Part shown: one piece after another, positions 41,199-52,860 of the stretch
Numbering within the stretch: the first letter of the stretch is position 1
How the letters are laid out: every line of letters begins with the position of its first letter
Notes under the pieces: model-generated
The model's input: the letters and a program-made list of their open reading frames with translations, nothing else
Database searches by the model: none
Told to the model about the DNA's origin: nothing
NCBI RefSeq assembly: GCF_963678635.1
Contig: NC_087062.1
Span: forward strand, 83,600,012-83,664,011
Length of the DNA: 64,000 nucleotides
From: Symsagittifera roscoffensis
Lineage: Eukaryota; Xenacoelomorpha; Acoela; Convolutidae
Reading direction: 5' to 3'
Translations under genes and position numbers: made by a program

Positions 41199-42248
41199 CT
41201 ACCTGCCTCTCTCTTGTGATAGTCGATACACCATCGCTTCCAGTTGCTTTTCAGTCGCAGCCACATTCTTTCTTTCGTTGCTTGGTCCCCTCGATTTGCT
41301 AGTGGAGCTCGTGATGGTCAAGTCCATACCTCGGAAACATAAGCTGGCTGTCAGGTGACTTATTATTAGGTGGTCATACCCTTTTATCGGACTGAACTTC
41401 AGTTGCCTGGCGAGATTCGAGATCTCAAGTAAGAGGACCTCATCCAATACGATTAGGATGTCTGCTAATTCATAGAATCCTCTCAATGCGTGGGACACGT
41501 CCGCCCACGCCGCTGCCATTTCCGACTTCCGAAGTCTCAAGTTCGCGGGTTCCAGCTCCCAATTGGGAGCTGCCATCAGAATCCGCCATGCGTTCCTTTC
41601 GGCTATTAGGATCAAAATGGCATACACAAACTGCAGAGCAGGAGGCATGCTCGCGTATCCGGGGGACCTCATGAATACCACTTTCGTCTCAAGTCCAAAT
41701 CGAGAACTGACATTTTCCTGCACCTCGTTCATCGCGGCAAACAACGTCTGGATAGCCTCCCAGATTTTCTTTGGCGTAGGCTCATCACCTTTCAACTGCT
41801 CTAGAAGCCCAGCCGCATGCAGGTGATCGTTCATTCCTGCGAACAGCAGTAGCTCTGGTTCACAAGGCATCTCTGACTTTATCGCCACCACCAGGGTCAA
41901 CATCTGGTTCAACTCTGCACCTGGCAGCGAGTATACCAGAGTTTCCGGCCAGAATAACTTGGGAGACGTTCCCTCGAAATCCGATCCCGTCACGATGATC
42001 ACCCTCGCGGCTGCTGGATCCGCTCTATCGTATACTGCCAGTGTCTTGGCCAATTGGGCGCTGCCGCAGGATTTCCCATATCTTGGGTCGTCTGTCAATT
42101 TCGCACCCTCGTAAGCGGCGTCTTGTAGTTGCATCTCTTTTGGTTCCAGTAGCTTGTCTACTACCCTCAACTGCGCGGGAGTTGCCAATCTGATTCTGGC
42201 GATACTTGTTCGGTGCTTGGGGGGTTCCTGTCGATGGTAAAGATCCAC
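41199..42248 (-). pseudogene. B1: SGNH-hydrolase-like domain protein (349 aa)
   Basis: The open stretch carries an SGNH-like core. ARVIIVTGSDF (block I position; Ser in GSD) lies at about residue 82-92, LVYSLPGAELNQML follows, and LLFAGMNDHLH (block III GxND, Asn and Asp present) at about residue 134-144, then a strand/helix region with FMRSPGYASMPPALQF. The N-terminus is cut at the inversion joint (42241-42250), so the true start is missing. The equivalent in copy A lies on the + strand. In this family such domains would act on esters, but no activity can be inferred from the sequence. Breaks: missing start and the TAG at the end. Confidence 0.6.
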
Positions 42249-42263
42249 TCAAGTATAGACACC

Positions 42264-43577
42264 TACTCGTACAAGTGCGCTGCAGGACTGAAGACGTTGC
42301 TGGTGGAGTATCTTCTGATGCAAAACCGACACATGACCAGTGAGGAGTAGAACCCAAAGACGAGAGATGAATGGAGGGAGGCGAATGGTGGTATCCCTCT
42401 ACTGACCGATCTATGCCTGGCGATGGCGTCTGACCCAGTGGGAATGATCAGGGGACTAGAGGAGGTCGTAAGTTGTATCTACGGACCAGCGGTTAGGTAC
42501 GCCTTTCCGGACCCTCTAGTGGCGGCATACCGCCATTTAGTAGTGCACGTGAGCTGAACTTTAGATGGGACGGCGCTGAACTGGTGTCGATAAGAGGTGC
42601 TGAGGGCTTGAATGAGTAATACAGTGCTCTTTGGGAAGGTGAAAGATCCCGAGGTGGTAGTGTTTAACTTCCGGGGGCAATTGCAATGCAGGATGGGGGG
42701 AAAACGTGAAGGCCCCACTGAGACTTATTCCAAGTTCTGGAATCTAAATCCCCTAACGGCGAACGGACAAGAGATCCTGAGAATCGCCGCGTGGAAAACT
42801 AGCTTCGAGTTGATAAAAAGGGAGCTAGAGGCGACACTAGAGAAGGAAATCTTGCCCGCAACCATTCCTGAGTTGCCAACAGTCAGGAGAATGACCCTGG
42901 GGATGAATAGCTCCCTGGTAGTCCCATCCCTGTTCGCAAGAGCTACGGTAGAGAGGCAGCAAGAGGAGTTCACCGATGGCTGGGACCCCTTGTTCATTGG
43001 GTATACAGCAGCGGCCTACTTCCACACCTGTAATATCAAGATAAACTCATGGACGACTCAAGCGAAGAAAATGAGAGGTTCAATGCCTCCAAAATTCGAG
43101 GTGCGGGAGATCTTGAGAACGCTTGATCAGGCGAACTTGGAGAACACAACACCGGTATGGGATGATGGCAGGATGATTGTGGAAGAAGGGCATGTCGCGC
43201 TGAAGGACGAGATGAAGTTTGCCACAAGAAAGTACCGGGCGCCTTACGGATTAGAACAGGTGGAAATGAAACAAGAAGGGAAAGAGCTGGATGCGGCAGG
43301 CTTGTTATATGTGGCTCTGACGGAATACAAGAAGCAGGACCCAGCGACACCATCACCCCTATCAGTAGGCACCCTTGGGGACGAGAGAAGCGGCCCCGTA
43401 GAAGACCGATATAGGAAGATACTTGAGAGAAGGCGAGCCGAGTCAGAAGAAGAAAGCATGGACGAAACTCTCAGTGAGACAGGAGAGGAAATTGAAGTGG
43501 GGAATACACCTGAGCGGAAACCAGCTGAGGAGGGATTTCACCGCCCAGGAGCTACTGCAGGACCTGAGCGGAGATGA
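42264..43577 (+). pseudogene. B1: front half of the main + strand frame (321-codon open part)
   Basis: One reading frame runs from the inversion joint to 43577 but is interrupted by four in-frame stops at about 42346, 42556, 42591 and 42609. The open part is 42612-43577. Product motifs: GGIPLLTDLCLAM, IYGPAVRYAFPDP, PTVRRMTLGMNSSLVVP, DPLFIGYTAAAYFHT. An extra G in GAGGAGGGATTTC near 43533 shifts the frame relative to B2. No known domain. Confidence 0.6.
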
Positions 43578-43992
43578 TTGGGCGGACACTGCCACGCCAC
43601 CTCTGACCTCATCACCTCGTACGAACCTGGAACTACCATTGACAAGCGAGACTTCCAACATGGGGATGATACTCTTGAGTACAGAAGAGAGCCAGAAGAA
43701 CACGTTTGAGGGGAACAAGAGCATGTTTCTAGGGACTCTGGATGAGAAGGCTTGGCGGGATTTCTTGAGCGAATTTAATCATGAGACGAAGAGTGAGACC
43801 ACGCTAGATAACTTCAAGGAAGAACTGTGGAACACAGTGGTCAAATTCGGGGAACCGGTGTTGATGGGCACCAGGCTGGATGAAAAAGCAAGAAAGGAGT
43901 TGCTGAGCAAGATGGTCAAGTTAAGGGAGACGCGACAGAAGACCAAGGATGTTGAATGTAAAGACGGCTCTACTCTGAAGAAAAAAAACTGA
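43423..43992 (+). pseudogene. B1: back half of the frame (after the one-base insertion)
   Basis: It continues the B2 459-aa frame after the shift: acidic, Asp/Glu/Ser-rich, with EKAWRDFLSEFNHETKSETTLDNFKEEL, and ends at the A-run before TGATGA at 43990. The remaining 44092-44220 begins the next frame (SDRDRENESV) and is cut off by the B1/B2 junction. Confidence 0.55.
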
Positions 43993-44781
43993 TGATAAAG
44001 TAATTAAAGTTAAGGGGGAGGACGAGATTAAGACTAGTAAAATGATTAAAAGTACTAATATCCTTAAGGCTCGAGCAGGGGGAGGCAAGAGTTGGAAGGG
44101 TCGGACCGGGACAGAGAGAACGAATCAGTGATGATAGTGACGACACCCCCAAGCAAAGATATAAAATCTCGAAAGAGGAATTGGGAGATAGAGGAGTTGA
44201 GCAGCCCGTCGGTGAATGCTGGACCCCACTGTTTTGAGGAACGTTTTTACTCAAGCAGGCCTGGAAACAGGTTCTACGGTTTTTTCTCAAGAGGTTTAGC
44301 ACCCGGCGCTTAAGGTAATTTTCGGCTTAAGAGGGGGGCTAAAGAGGGGGGGGGGGGGGGGGTTAGAAGGGGGCTGGTTAGGTTGGAGGTTGGCAGTTGT
44401 GAATTGTAAAAAGGGGGGACTCATTAGAGTAAGTAATTGATCGACATCGTCGATTTAGTTACATTAGATTCTTACACGGGTTGATTATAAGAAGCGCATA
44501 TCCAAATTTAACATCGAATTAAGGTAGGTAACCTGGTCGGATCGGGTGGAGGGAACGGACGTAGACAGTTTTTGTGATACCCCATAAGATCGCTAGCACT
44601 TGTACGAGTAGGTGTCTATACTTGAGTGGGTCTTTCCCATCGAAAAGGGCTCCCCATATTTCATCAACCGATGATATGACACCAGTTCGCCATGAGTCAG
44701 GAGCACCAGTGCCAGATACCCATCAATCCGAAGTGTCTCTACACCCCGAATGAACATGTACGCTGGACCCATGTTAAACAG

Positions 44782-45090
44782 TCACCTTGGGTAAACTAAG
44801 TATAAGGCTAGCAAGAGGCTTATGGGCTTGCCCAATAGTTCTTGTACAAAGGCCCCGAAAATGGTCTCTTTCGCACAAAACACTCCAGCCATGTATTTCT
44901 TTTCCCAACAAGGACTCAAGAATTTCCGGATCTCGTGATCTTTCCTCGTCCTCAGCTCACCTTTTGCATGCTCCGCCCAGAATCCTCCAATGGTGACCTT
45001 GTTCGCTGCCGAGACGAACCTAGCCACCGTTATCTCCCTACTCTCGGCTACCTCCAACTGTTCCCCAAAAAATTCCCAGATCTGCTTCAC
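44782..45090 (-). pseudogene. B2: helical region after the SGNH-like domain
   Basis: Same product as 40737-41135. Here the frame ends earlier because TAC has become a TGA stop (GGTGACTG at about 44782). B3 reads on through this point (52309-52797), so this break is private to B2. Confidence 0.6.
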
Positions 45091-45153
45091 GAGAGATGGG
45101 GCACTCTCCCTTGTCTTTTCCGTAGCATTCTCTAGCCTTGGTGTTAGAAACGG

Positions 45154-46203
45154 CTACCTGCCTCTCTCTTGTGATAGTCGATACACCATCGCTTCCAGTT
45201 GCTTTTCAGTCGCAGCCACATTCTTTCTTTCGTTGCTTGGTCCCCTCGATTTGCTAGTGGAGCTCGTGATGGTCAAGTTCATACCTCGGAAACATAAGCT
45301 GGCTGTCAGGTGACTTATTATTAGGTGGTCATACCCTATTATCGGACTGAACTTCAGTTGCCTGGCGAGATTCGAGATCTCAAGTAAGAGGACCTCATCC
45401 AATACGATGAGGATGTCTGCTAATTCATAGAATCCTCTCAATGCGTGGGACACGTCCGCCCACGCCGCTGCCATTTCCGACTTCCGAAGTCTCAAGTTCG
45501 CGGGTTCCAGCTCCCAATTGGGAGCTGCCATCAGAATCCGCCATGCGTTCCTTTCGGCTATTAGGATCAAAATGGCATACACAAACTGCAGAGCAGGAGG
45601 CATGCTCGCGTATCCGGGGGACCTCATGAATACCACTTTCGTCTCAAGTCTAAATCGAGAACTGACATTTTCCTGCACCTCGTTCATCGCGGCAAACAAC
45701 GTCTGGATAGCCTCCCAGATTTTCTTTGGCGTAGGCTCATCACCTTTCAACTGCTCTAGAAGCCCAGCCGCATGCAGGTGATCGTTCATTCCTGCGAACA
45801 GCAGTAGCTCTGGTTCACAAGGCATCTCTGACTTTATCGCCCCCACCAGGGTCAACATCTGGTTCAACTCTGCACCTGGCAGCGAGTATACCAGAGTTTC
45901 CGGCCAGAATAACTTGGGAGACGTTCCCTCGAAATCCGATCCCGTCACGATGATCACCCTCGCGGCTGCTGGATCCGCTCTATCGTATACTGCCAGTGTC
46001 TTGGCCAATTGGGCGCTGCCGCAGGATTTCCCATATCTTGGGTCGTCTGTCAATTTCGCACCCTCGTAAGCGGCGTCTTGTAGTTGCATCTCTTTTGGTT
46101 CCAGTAGCTTGTCTACTACCCTCAACTGCGCGGGAGTTGCCAATCTGATTCTGGCGATACTTGTTCGGTGCTTGGGGGGTTCCTGTCGATCGTAAAGATC
46201 CAC
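45154..46203 (-). pseudogene. B2: SGNH-hydrolase-like domain protein (349 aa)
   Basis: Nearly identical to 41199-42248, with the same VTGSDF and AGMNDHLH motifs, the same terminal TAG and the same truncated N-terminus at the inversion joint. A handful of substitutions distinguish it from B1. Confidence 0.6.
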
Positions 46204-46218
46204 TCAAGTATAGACACC

Positions 46219-47946
46219 TACTCGTACAAGTGCGCTGCAGGACTGAAGACGTTGCTGGTGGAGTATCTTCTGATGCAAAACCGACACATGACCAGTGAGG
46301 AGTAGAACCCAAAGACGAGAGATGAATGGAGGGAGGCGAATGGTGGTATCCCTCTACTGACCGATCTATGCCTGGCGATGGCGTCTGACCCAGTGGGAAT
46401 GATCAGGGGACTAGAGGAGGTCGTAAGTTGTATCTACGGACCAGCGGTTAGGTACGCCTTTCCGGACCCTCTAGTGGCGGCATACCGCCATTTAGTAGTG
46501 CACGTGAGCTGAACTTTAGATGGGACGGCGCTGAACTGGTGTCGATAAGAGGTGCTGAGGGCTTGAATGAGTAATACAGTGCTCTTTGGGAAGGTGAAAG
46601 ATCCCGAGGTGGTAGTGTTTAACTTCCGGGGGCAATTGCAATGCAGGATGGGGGGAAAACGTGAAGGCCCCACTGAGACTTATTCCAAGTTCTGGAATCT
46701 AAATCCCCTAACGGCGAACGGACAAGAGATCCTGAGAATCGCCGCGTGGAAAACTAACTTCGAGTTGATAAAAAGGGAGCTAGAGGCGACACTAGAGAAG
46801 GAAATCTTGCCCGCAACCATTCCTGAGTTGCCAACAGTCAGGAGAATGACCCTGGGGATGAATAGCTCCCTGGTAGTCCCATCCCTGTTCGCAAGAGCTA
46901 CGGTAGAGAGGCAGCAAGAGGAGTTCACCGATGGCTGGGACCCCTTGTTCATTGGGTATACAGCAGCGGCCTACTTCCACACCTGTGATATCAAGATAAA
47001 CTCATGGACGACTCAAGCGAAGAAAATGAGAGGTTCAATGCCTCCAAAATTCGAGGTGCGGGAGATCTTGAGAACGCTCGATCAGGCGAACTTGGAGAAC
47101 ACAACTCCGGTATGGGATGATGGCAGGATGATTGTGGAAGAAGGGCATGTCGCGCTGAAGGACGAGATGAAGTTTGCCACAAGAAAGTACCGGGCGCCTT
47201 ACGGATTAGAACAGGTGGAAATGAAACAAGAAGGGAAAGAGCTGGATGCGGCAGGCTTGTTATATGTGGCTCTGACGGAATACAAGAAGCAGGACCCAGC
47301 GACACCATCACCCCTATCAGTAGGCACCCTTGGGGACGAGAGAAGCGGCCCCGTAGAAGACCGATATAGGAAGATACTTGAGAGAAGGCGAGCCGAGTCA
47401 GAAGAAGAAAGCATGGACGAAACTCTCAGTGAAACAGGAGAGGAAATTGAAGTGGGGAATACACCTGAGCGGAAACCAGCTGAGGAGGATTCCACCGCCC
47501 AGGAGCTACTGCAGGACCTGAGCGGAGATGATTGGGCGGACACTGCCACGCCACCTCTGACCTCATCACCTCGTACGAACCTGGAACTACCATTGACAAG
47601 CGAGACTTCCAACATGGGGATGATACTCTTGAGTACAGAAGAGAGCCAGAAGAACACGTTTGAGGGGAACAAGAGCCTGTTTCTAGGGACTCTGGATGAG
47701 AAGGCTTGGCGGGATTTCTTGAGCGAATTTAATCATGAGACGAAGAGTGAGACCACGCTAGATAACTTCAAGGAAGAACTGTGGAACACAGTGGTCAAAT
47801 TTGGGGAACCGGTGTTGATGGGCACCAGGCTGGATGAAAAAGCAAGAAAGGAGTTTCTGAGCAAGATGGTCAAGTTAAAGGAGACGCGACAGAAGACCAA
47901 GGATGTTGAATGTAAAGACGGCTCTACTCTGAAGAAAAAAAACTGA
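46219..47946 (+). pseudogene. B2: main frame part 1 (open as 459 codons from 46567)
   Basis: The open part 46567-47946 encodes a 459-residue protein with no known domain: an N-terminal globular-looking half (VVVFNFRGQLQCRM, RRMTLGMNSSLVVP, YLHTCDIKINSW-like stretch), then an acidic Glu/Ser/Thr-rich half and a Lys-rich end at an A8 run. The same frame upstream to the inversion joint has four stops shared with B1, so they predate the duplication. The counterpart in copy A is 30850-32280. Confidence 0.6.
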
Positions 47947-48045
47947 TGATAAAGTAATTAAAGTTAAGGGGGAGGACGAGATTAAGACTAGTAAAATGAT
48001 TAAAAGTACTAATATCCTTAAGGCTCGAGCAGGGGGAGGCAAGAG

Positions 48046-48864
48046 TTGGAAGGGTCGGACCGGGACAGAGAGAACGAATCAGTGATGATAGTGACGACAC
48101 CCCCAAGCAAAGATATGAAATCTCGAAAGAGGAATTGGGAGATAGAGGAGTTGAGCAGCCCGTCGGTGAATGCTGTCTCTGAGAAGAACTTGAGGGAGAC
48201 TGTCCCCATGATCCTAGCGCGGTGGAAGATTGCAGCCTACAAGAATAGCTCCGAACCAAGGAGGCTAGCCGAAGAAGTGGAAGAGATAGAGGTCTCGACA
48301 AGTCTGGTAACGGAAGAAGGTTTCAAAAATCAGAAGGCAGGCTCGAAAAAGGGTTCGACGAATGGACAAACAGGGGAAGTGGATGTTGGCAAAGAATTGA
48401 TCTCGAGCGAATATCAGGCTATTGGCAAACAAGTGACCAACGACCCTCTTGAAAAGAATGCGACAAGGAATACGGCTCGACTTTGGTGGGTGGCCCAAGA
48501 GACTATGAAGGAATTGGAGGACTGTCTGAAGAAGCTCGATCATGGAGTGTCCCGCAAGCGTCGCAATTGGGCTACTCAACAAAAAGCCGAAGTCAACAAG
48601 TTAGAATTGGGAAATCAGCTAAAGCGGACTTGGCAGAGCTTGTTGCGGGATTACTTTGAGGAGGCGATGAGAATGCCTTCGTCAGCATTGCCTCTGATGG
48701 CAAATCACTTCGTTAGAACAGCGGGACAGCTGATGTTCGCGTGGAGCCTAGTGGGAATAGAATTGGAGGTATTGATTTCACGTGATAGATTGAAATTGGG
48801 CAACAAAAGCCTAGAAGTCTATCAAATGCTGGACAACATGTCGCGAGAGATAATTCCGGTTTGA
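48046..48864 (+). pseudogene. B2: main frame part 2 (272 codons)
   Basis: A charged helical protein fragment (EELSSPSVNAVSEKNLRETV ... QLKRTWQSLLRDYFEEAM ... LMFAWSLVGIELEVL). It ends at 48864 because one base is missing relative to B3 in CTGGACAACATG (B3: CTGGTACAACATG). In B3 the frame runs on at this place, so the split between this frame and the next is a lesion of B2. No known domain. Confidence 0.6.
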
Positions 48865-50237
48865 GTCTGGCGAGAAGAAAAGATGCCACTTGTTTTCTGA
48901 GGTGGATAAGGTCCGTGATGACTAATAATACCGTCCAAGCGTGTCATCAGAAGGCCATGGGGAGCAAAACCATGGAGAGAAGAGTCTCCACCGTCATACT
49001 GAACGTGTACCAGAGTACGGGGATCGAGAAGGAAGATGAATCGAGGCAATCTCTAGAGAACCATGGGAAACTTGATGAGATACGAAGACTCCACATCAGG
49101 AAATTTGAAGAGGGGCATGTTGTGCATCGCAACTTGGCCTTGGCTGAGGATTATTCGAGACCCAATAAAAAGGGAGAATATCCATACGTGTCTGGAGTGA
49201 TGGGAATAGCGTACAATCCTTTCTTGAATTCAGAGGCCGGTAGCGCTCACAGGAATCACGAGGTGACGGAGCTGTTTAAGTTTTGGACGGAGAAGATAAT
49301 CGTAATCGATTCAATGGAGAGGGAGAAACCGAGCCTAGGCCTGCTACTTGAGGCGACACCCAAGGTGATAAGCGTGCCGCGCTCGAGCAAAAGAGTGGAA
49401 TTGAGGATGGGGAATGGAAATGGCTTGTTGACTACGAATTTAGGAACGGTTTGGAAATTGCTGAGACCCTCCTGGTGTCCACATCCCCATGCGAGCTTGA
49501 TTGAAGAGGTCACGGAACGAGTGAGGCTAACACCAACAAAAGATGAGGATCTGGAAACTTTGGACGTAATACACAAATTGATCCTACCACAGAGTAAAAA
49601 ATCGGGAGAAGCAACGAGTAAGCTGGGATCAGTAAAGAAGTTGGAACCTGGCAGCTATCTTGACTTGACGTGTGGAGGTGGAAGGCACACCTGTGATGGG
49701 CGATCAAGTGTCAAAATACAATCTTTCCAGAGAGAAGACCTAGTCGCTTGGTTTGGTGAAATAACAGAAAGAGAGAAGAGCGAGGTGCAGATAATGGCTG
49801 AGTGCTATACGAACACTACAGTGAATATAGCAACGGCGCTGGGGTTCTTCTCTAGAATGTGTAGTCTGCAATCACTGGAGATGCTGGAGTCTGAACACCA
49901 TTTGGTGAGTCCGTTAAGCGTGGAGTCGTGGCCGGGGGCGTTGCAAACCACCCAGAAACATATCAGAGGGTGGAAAATTGGTCTAGAGGCGGAGATGGGA
50001 TTTCCCGTGAGCGAAGCTTATGGCCTGCCTGTAGTCCTTGGTGGGATCAGTAATGGCCAACCTATGTGGGAGCCATTATCCATTGCACATGGCAATGGTG
50101 GAGGTATCCAGCCAAAGGATACTAGTGGATTAGGCTTTCTCGGTACCCAAGTGCGTACGACTGGCTCGAATGCCGCAACATTCACACAGGCTGTTGAGGA
50201 AGATCCTGGGAACGGTGCCAAGGGCACAAAGAGATGA
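48861..50237 (+). pseudogene. B2: main frame part 3 (458 codons)
   Basis: Open from the frameshift to 50237. Contains YVSGVMGIAYNPFLNS, WKLLRPSWCPHPHASL and the Cys/His stretch TCGGGRHTCDG, then a Gly-rich end. It aligns throughout with the broken frames 33400-34760 of copy A. The product is not recognised. Confidence 0.6.
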
Positions 50238-50823
50238 CTTGAGTGAGATCTGGGGAGAAGAACTCTTGAGCTTAGAAGAGGAAATCACGAGTGATTTTGA
50301 GAGACAGAATGCCATCGGGAAGCCGATGAGTAGTGTCCCAGCGCCGGAGGAAAATGATATGGCGCACAAGAAAATGGTGGAACTAGAGCCTCTGCTGGAA
50401 GCCTCGGGAGAACGTAATCTCCGAAGCATAGAGATTACACATGGGGAATGCCCATGCCATTGCTTGGCGCAGACAGTGTGGTACCCGGAGCATCCAAACC
50501 TTTGTTTAGTGTGGGATGTAGAAGAAATTCGGTCAATCGGGTTACCCGATCATCAGCAGAAGAATTCCATTTTGGTATTAAGTACGATGTTGGCGTTGCG
50601 ATGGATCGAGGAAAATGTAACGAAATATAGGGAATCGAAGACACCCACGGCGGAATCGATATACGCTATAGATTACAGCAGGAGAATTGAGTTGTTTGAG
50701 ACTGCATGCAAGGTATTTGCCATACCAATGAAAGTCAGGCATGTATGGAGCCGCATAAGGTTCTTTTCGTGGTTTCGAGCGACGTTGACATCTTTTTGTA
50801 CATGGCGACGAAAGATCACATGA
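50170..50823 (+). pseudogene. B2: main frame part 4 (217 codons)
   Basis: It overlaps the previous frame by 68 bp in another frame. The same overlap exists in B3, so it is shared and may be an old lesion or a feature of the element. Contains LRSIEITHGECPCHCLAQTVW and RRIELFETACKVFAIPM, both matched in copy A. A further stretch in another frame (about 50890-51093, THRNAITACWKRVGR ... FFRLNRELKVKGL) continues the homology and ends at TAG. Confidence 0.6.
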
Positions 50824-51668
50824 AGAAATATCAGAAGAAATATCGACAGTTCCTGGCAGAAATAGGACCTTCCTGGCCTTCAAGGAACCTCTGCTGACCC
50901 ATCGAAATGCGATCACGGCATGTTGGAAAAGAGTCGGTAGGGTGTCTAGAGATAATACCAAAGCAAGAGAATTGATACTGGAGGTGGACCTGGCGAAGAA
51001 CGTGAGCTTGAGCCTGCACAATTTCTTTCGCTTGAACAGGGAATTGAAAGTGAAAGGTTTACCGAATCAAGCAATGAGGTTGCAGGAGCAGTAGGAGTGG
51101 ATGCGATCCTTCGAGCAATTGAAAGCATGGGAAGAAACCGTGATCAGCTCTGATGATGAGGAAGCGCTGCTAAGGCAGATCACTGTATCAAATTCATCGG
51201 TCCTAGCACTTCGAAGGCTAGGAATACAAAGTGAGCAGAGAGCTCAATGTGGGTTTCTTGAGTCTTGAGAGGGAAAAGAGGGGGCTCGAGTAAAAACTCG
51301 GATGAAATCCGAAGGTCAGGAAAAAGAAATTTTAACGAAACAAAGTATTGTTATTAATATGCAATAATTATTATATAAATCAAAGTGTTGCATGACAATT
51401 TCCTGATTGGATAGGACAAAAGAAATTTTAATCATAAGCTTCAAATGCAGAGATTTAAGGTGCAGGTATATGAAAATTTTGATTGCTGTTCAGCGATACT
51501 TTGACAATTTTATATGGTTGTGAATTTTGGGGTGTAGATAAACTTAAGTCTGCTGCAAACTTATGTAAATGACCACTGTCACTATATCTTGAGCAACAAT
51601 CGGTGTTCTGGGGACTCACTGGCAGGGGCAACACGCGATGAGGCAATCGATCTTGAGTCCGGGGGTCA

Positions 51669-52096
51669 TGTGCCAGTCGGTCATATTTGGAAATTTGACC
51701 TTGAGGAATACGAACTACTTAATTTTGGGATGAAATTTAATTTTTCAAAAATTCGAATTGAGCCTGCCATGCTCAACTTTCTCGTGAAAACTGAAAATCT
51801 CAGAAATACAAAATCAGAACGAACGGACAACAATCGCGGGAAAGTGGTCAATTTAGGCAGCGGAAAATTGCTATTCGCAATTTCCGACATCTAAATAATA
51901 CGAGAGTAGAGCTGTCCTATCTTGATACAGAAAACAAAGAACATCGAAATTTAGTTGAATCAGAGTGAACCATCGCTGGAAAGGTGGACAACCGAGGTGT
52001 CCCAATGGTCCAGAACCAAAACTCCATTCTTGAGATTAAACTTGTTTTCGATTAGAACTTACTGAACCAAACTTAATTCCCCAATTCTCAAGATAT
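51669..52096 (+). repeat. LTR-like repeat, partial copy between B2 and B3
   Basis: Matches the first ~420 bp of 38694-39562 and, more closely (about 95% by eye), 60106-60530. It ends at CCAATTCTCAAGATAT, where unit B3 begins without its first ~165 bp. Confidence 0.75.
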
Positions 52097-52308
52097 TTGG
52101 CGGTTGTAAATTGTAAAAAGGGGGGACTCATTAGATTAACTAATTGATCGACATCGTCGATTTAGTTACATTAGATTCTTACACGGGTTGATGATAAGAA
52201 GCGCATATCCAAATTTAACATCGAATTAAGGTAGGTACCCTGGTCGGATCGGGTGGAGGGAACGGACGTAGACAGTTTTTGTGATACCCCATAAGATCGC
52301 TAGCACTT

Positions 52309-52797
52309 TTACGAGTAGGTGTCTATACTTGAGTGGGTCTTTCCCATCGACAAGGGCTCCCCATATTTCATCAACCGATGAAATGACACCAGCTCGCCAT
52401 GAGTCAGGAGCACCAGTGCCAGATACCCATCAATCCGAAGTGTCTCTACACCCCGAATGAACATGTACGCTGGACCCATGTTAAACAGGTACCTTGGGTA
52501 AACTAAGTATAGGGCTAGCAAGAGGCTTATGGGCATGCCCAATAGTTTTTGTACAAAGGCCCTGAAAATGGTCTCTTTCGCACAAAACACTCCAGCCATG
52601 TATTTCTTTTCCCAACAAGGACTCAAGAATTTCCGGATCTCGTGATCTTTCCTCGTCCTCAGCTCATCTTTTGCATGCTCCGTCCAGAATCCTCCAATGG
52701 TGACCTCGTTCGCTGCCGTGACGAACCTAGCCACCGTTATCTCCCTACTCTCGGTTACCTCCAACTGTTCCTCAAAAAATTCCCAGATCTGCTTCAC
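52309..52797 (-). pseudogene. B3: helical region, most complete copy (162 codons)
   Basis: It reads from KQIWEFFEEQLEV through MPISLLLALYLVYPRYLF and LRIDGYLALVLLTHGELV to THSSIDTYS at the inversion joint. B1 and B2 carry frame breaks inside this stretch; B3 does not. Upstream it is separated from the SGNH remnant by the same single TAG (52861). Confidence 0.6.
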
Positions 52798-52860
52798 GAG
52801 AGATGGGGCACTCTCCCTTGTCTTGTCCGTAGCATTCTCTAAACTTGGTGTTAGAAACGG

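Larger units (their letters stand above)
40271..44221. repeat. Element X unit B1 (tandem copy of the first 3.95 kb of B2)
   Basis: From CCCCACTGTTTTGAGG at 40271 the sequence runs parallel to 44224 onward with an offset of 3953-3955 bp and only scattered differences. The unit stops abruptly at GTCGGTGAATGCT (44220), in the middle of the coding region that continues in B2. A G-run in the leader is 10 bases here and 17 in B2. It is a segmental tandem duplication. Confidence 0.9.
44224..51668. repeat. Element X unit B2 (longest of the B copies)
   Basis: It begins like B1 and continues through the complete + strand coding region and a ~420-bp non-coding 3' part, up to the partial LTR-like repeat at 51669. 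The 3' part includes a purine-rich run GAGAGGGAAAAGAGGGGG near 51266 that could be a polypurine tract. It is the most complete B copy. Confidence 0.85.

Noticed and set aside
42479-43724. Minus-strand frames up to 157-177 codons opposite the B-copy + strand frames
   Set aside because: Ser/Pro-rich translations that mirror the codon bias of the opposite strand; they recur only because the copies recur. The same applies at 47199-47672, 54202-54681 and 55634-56167.
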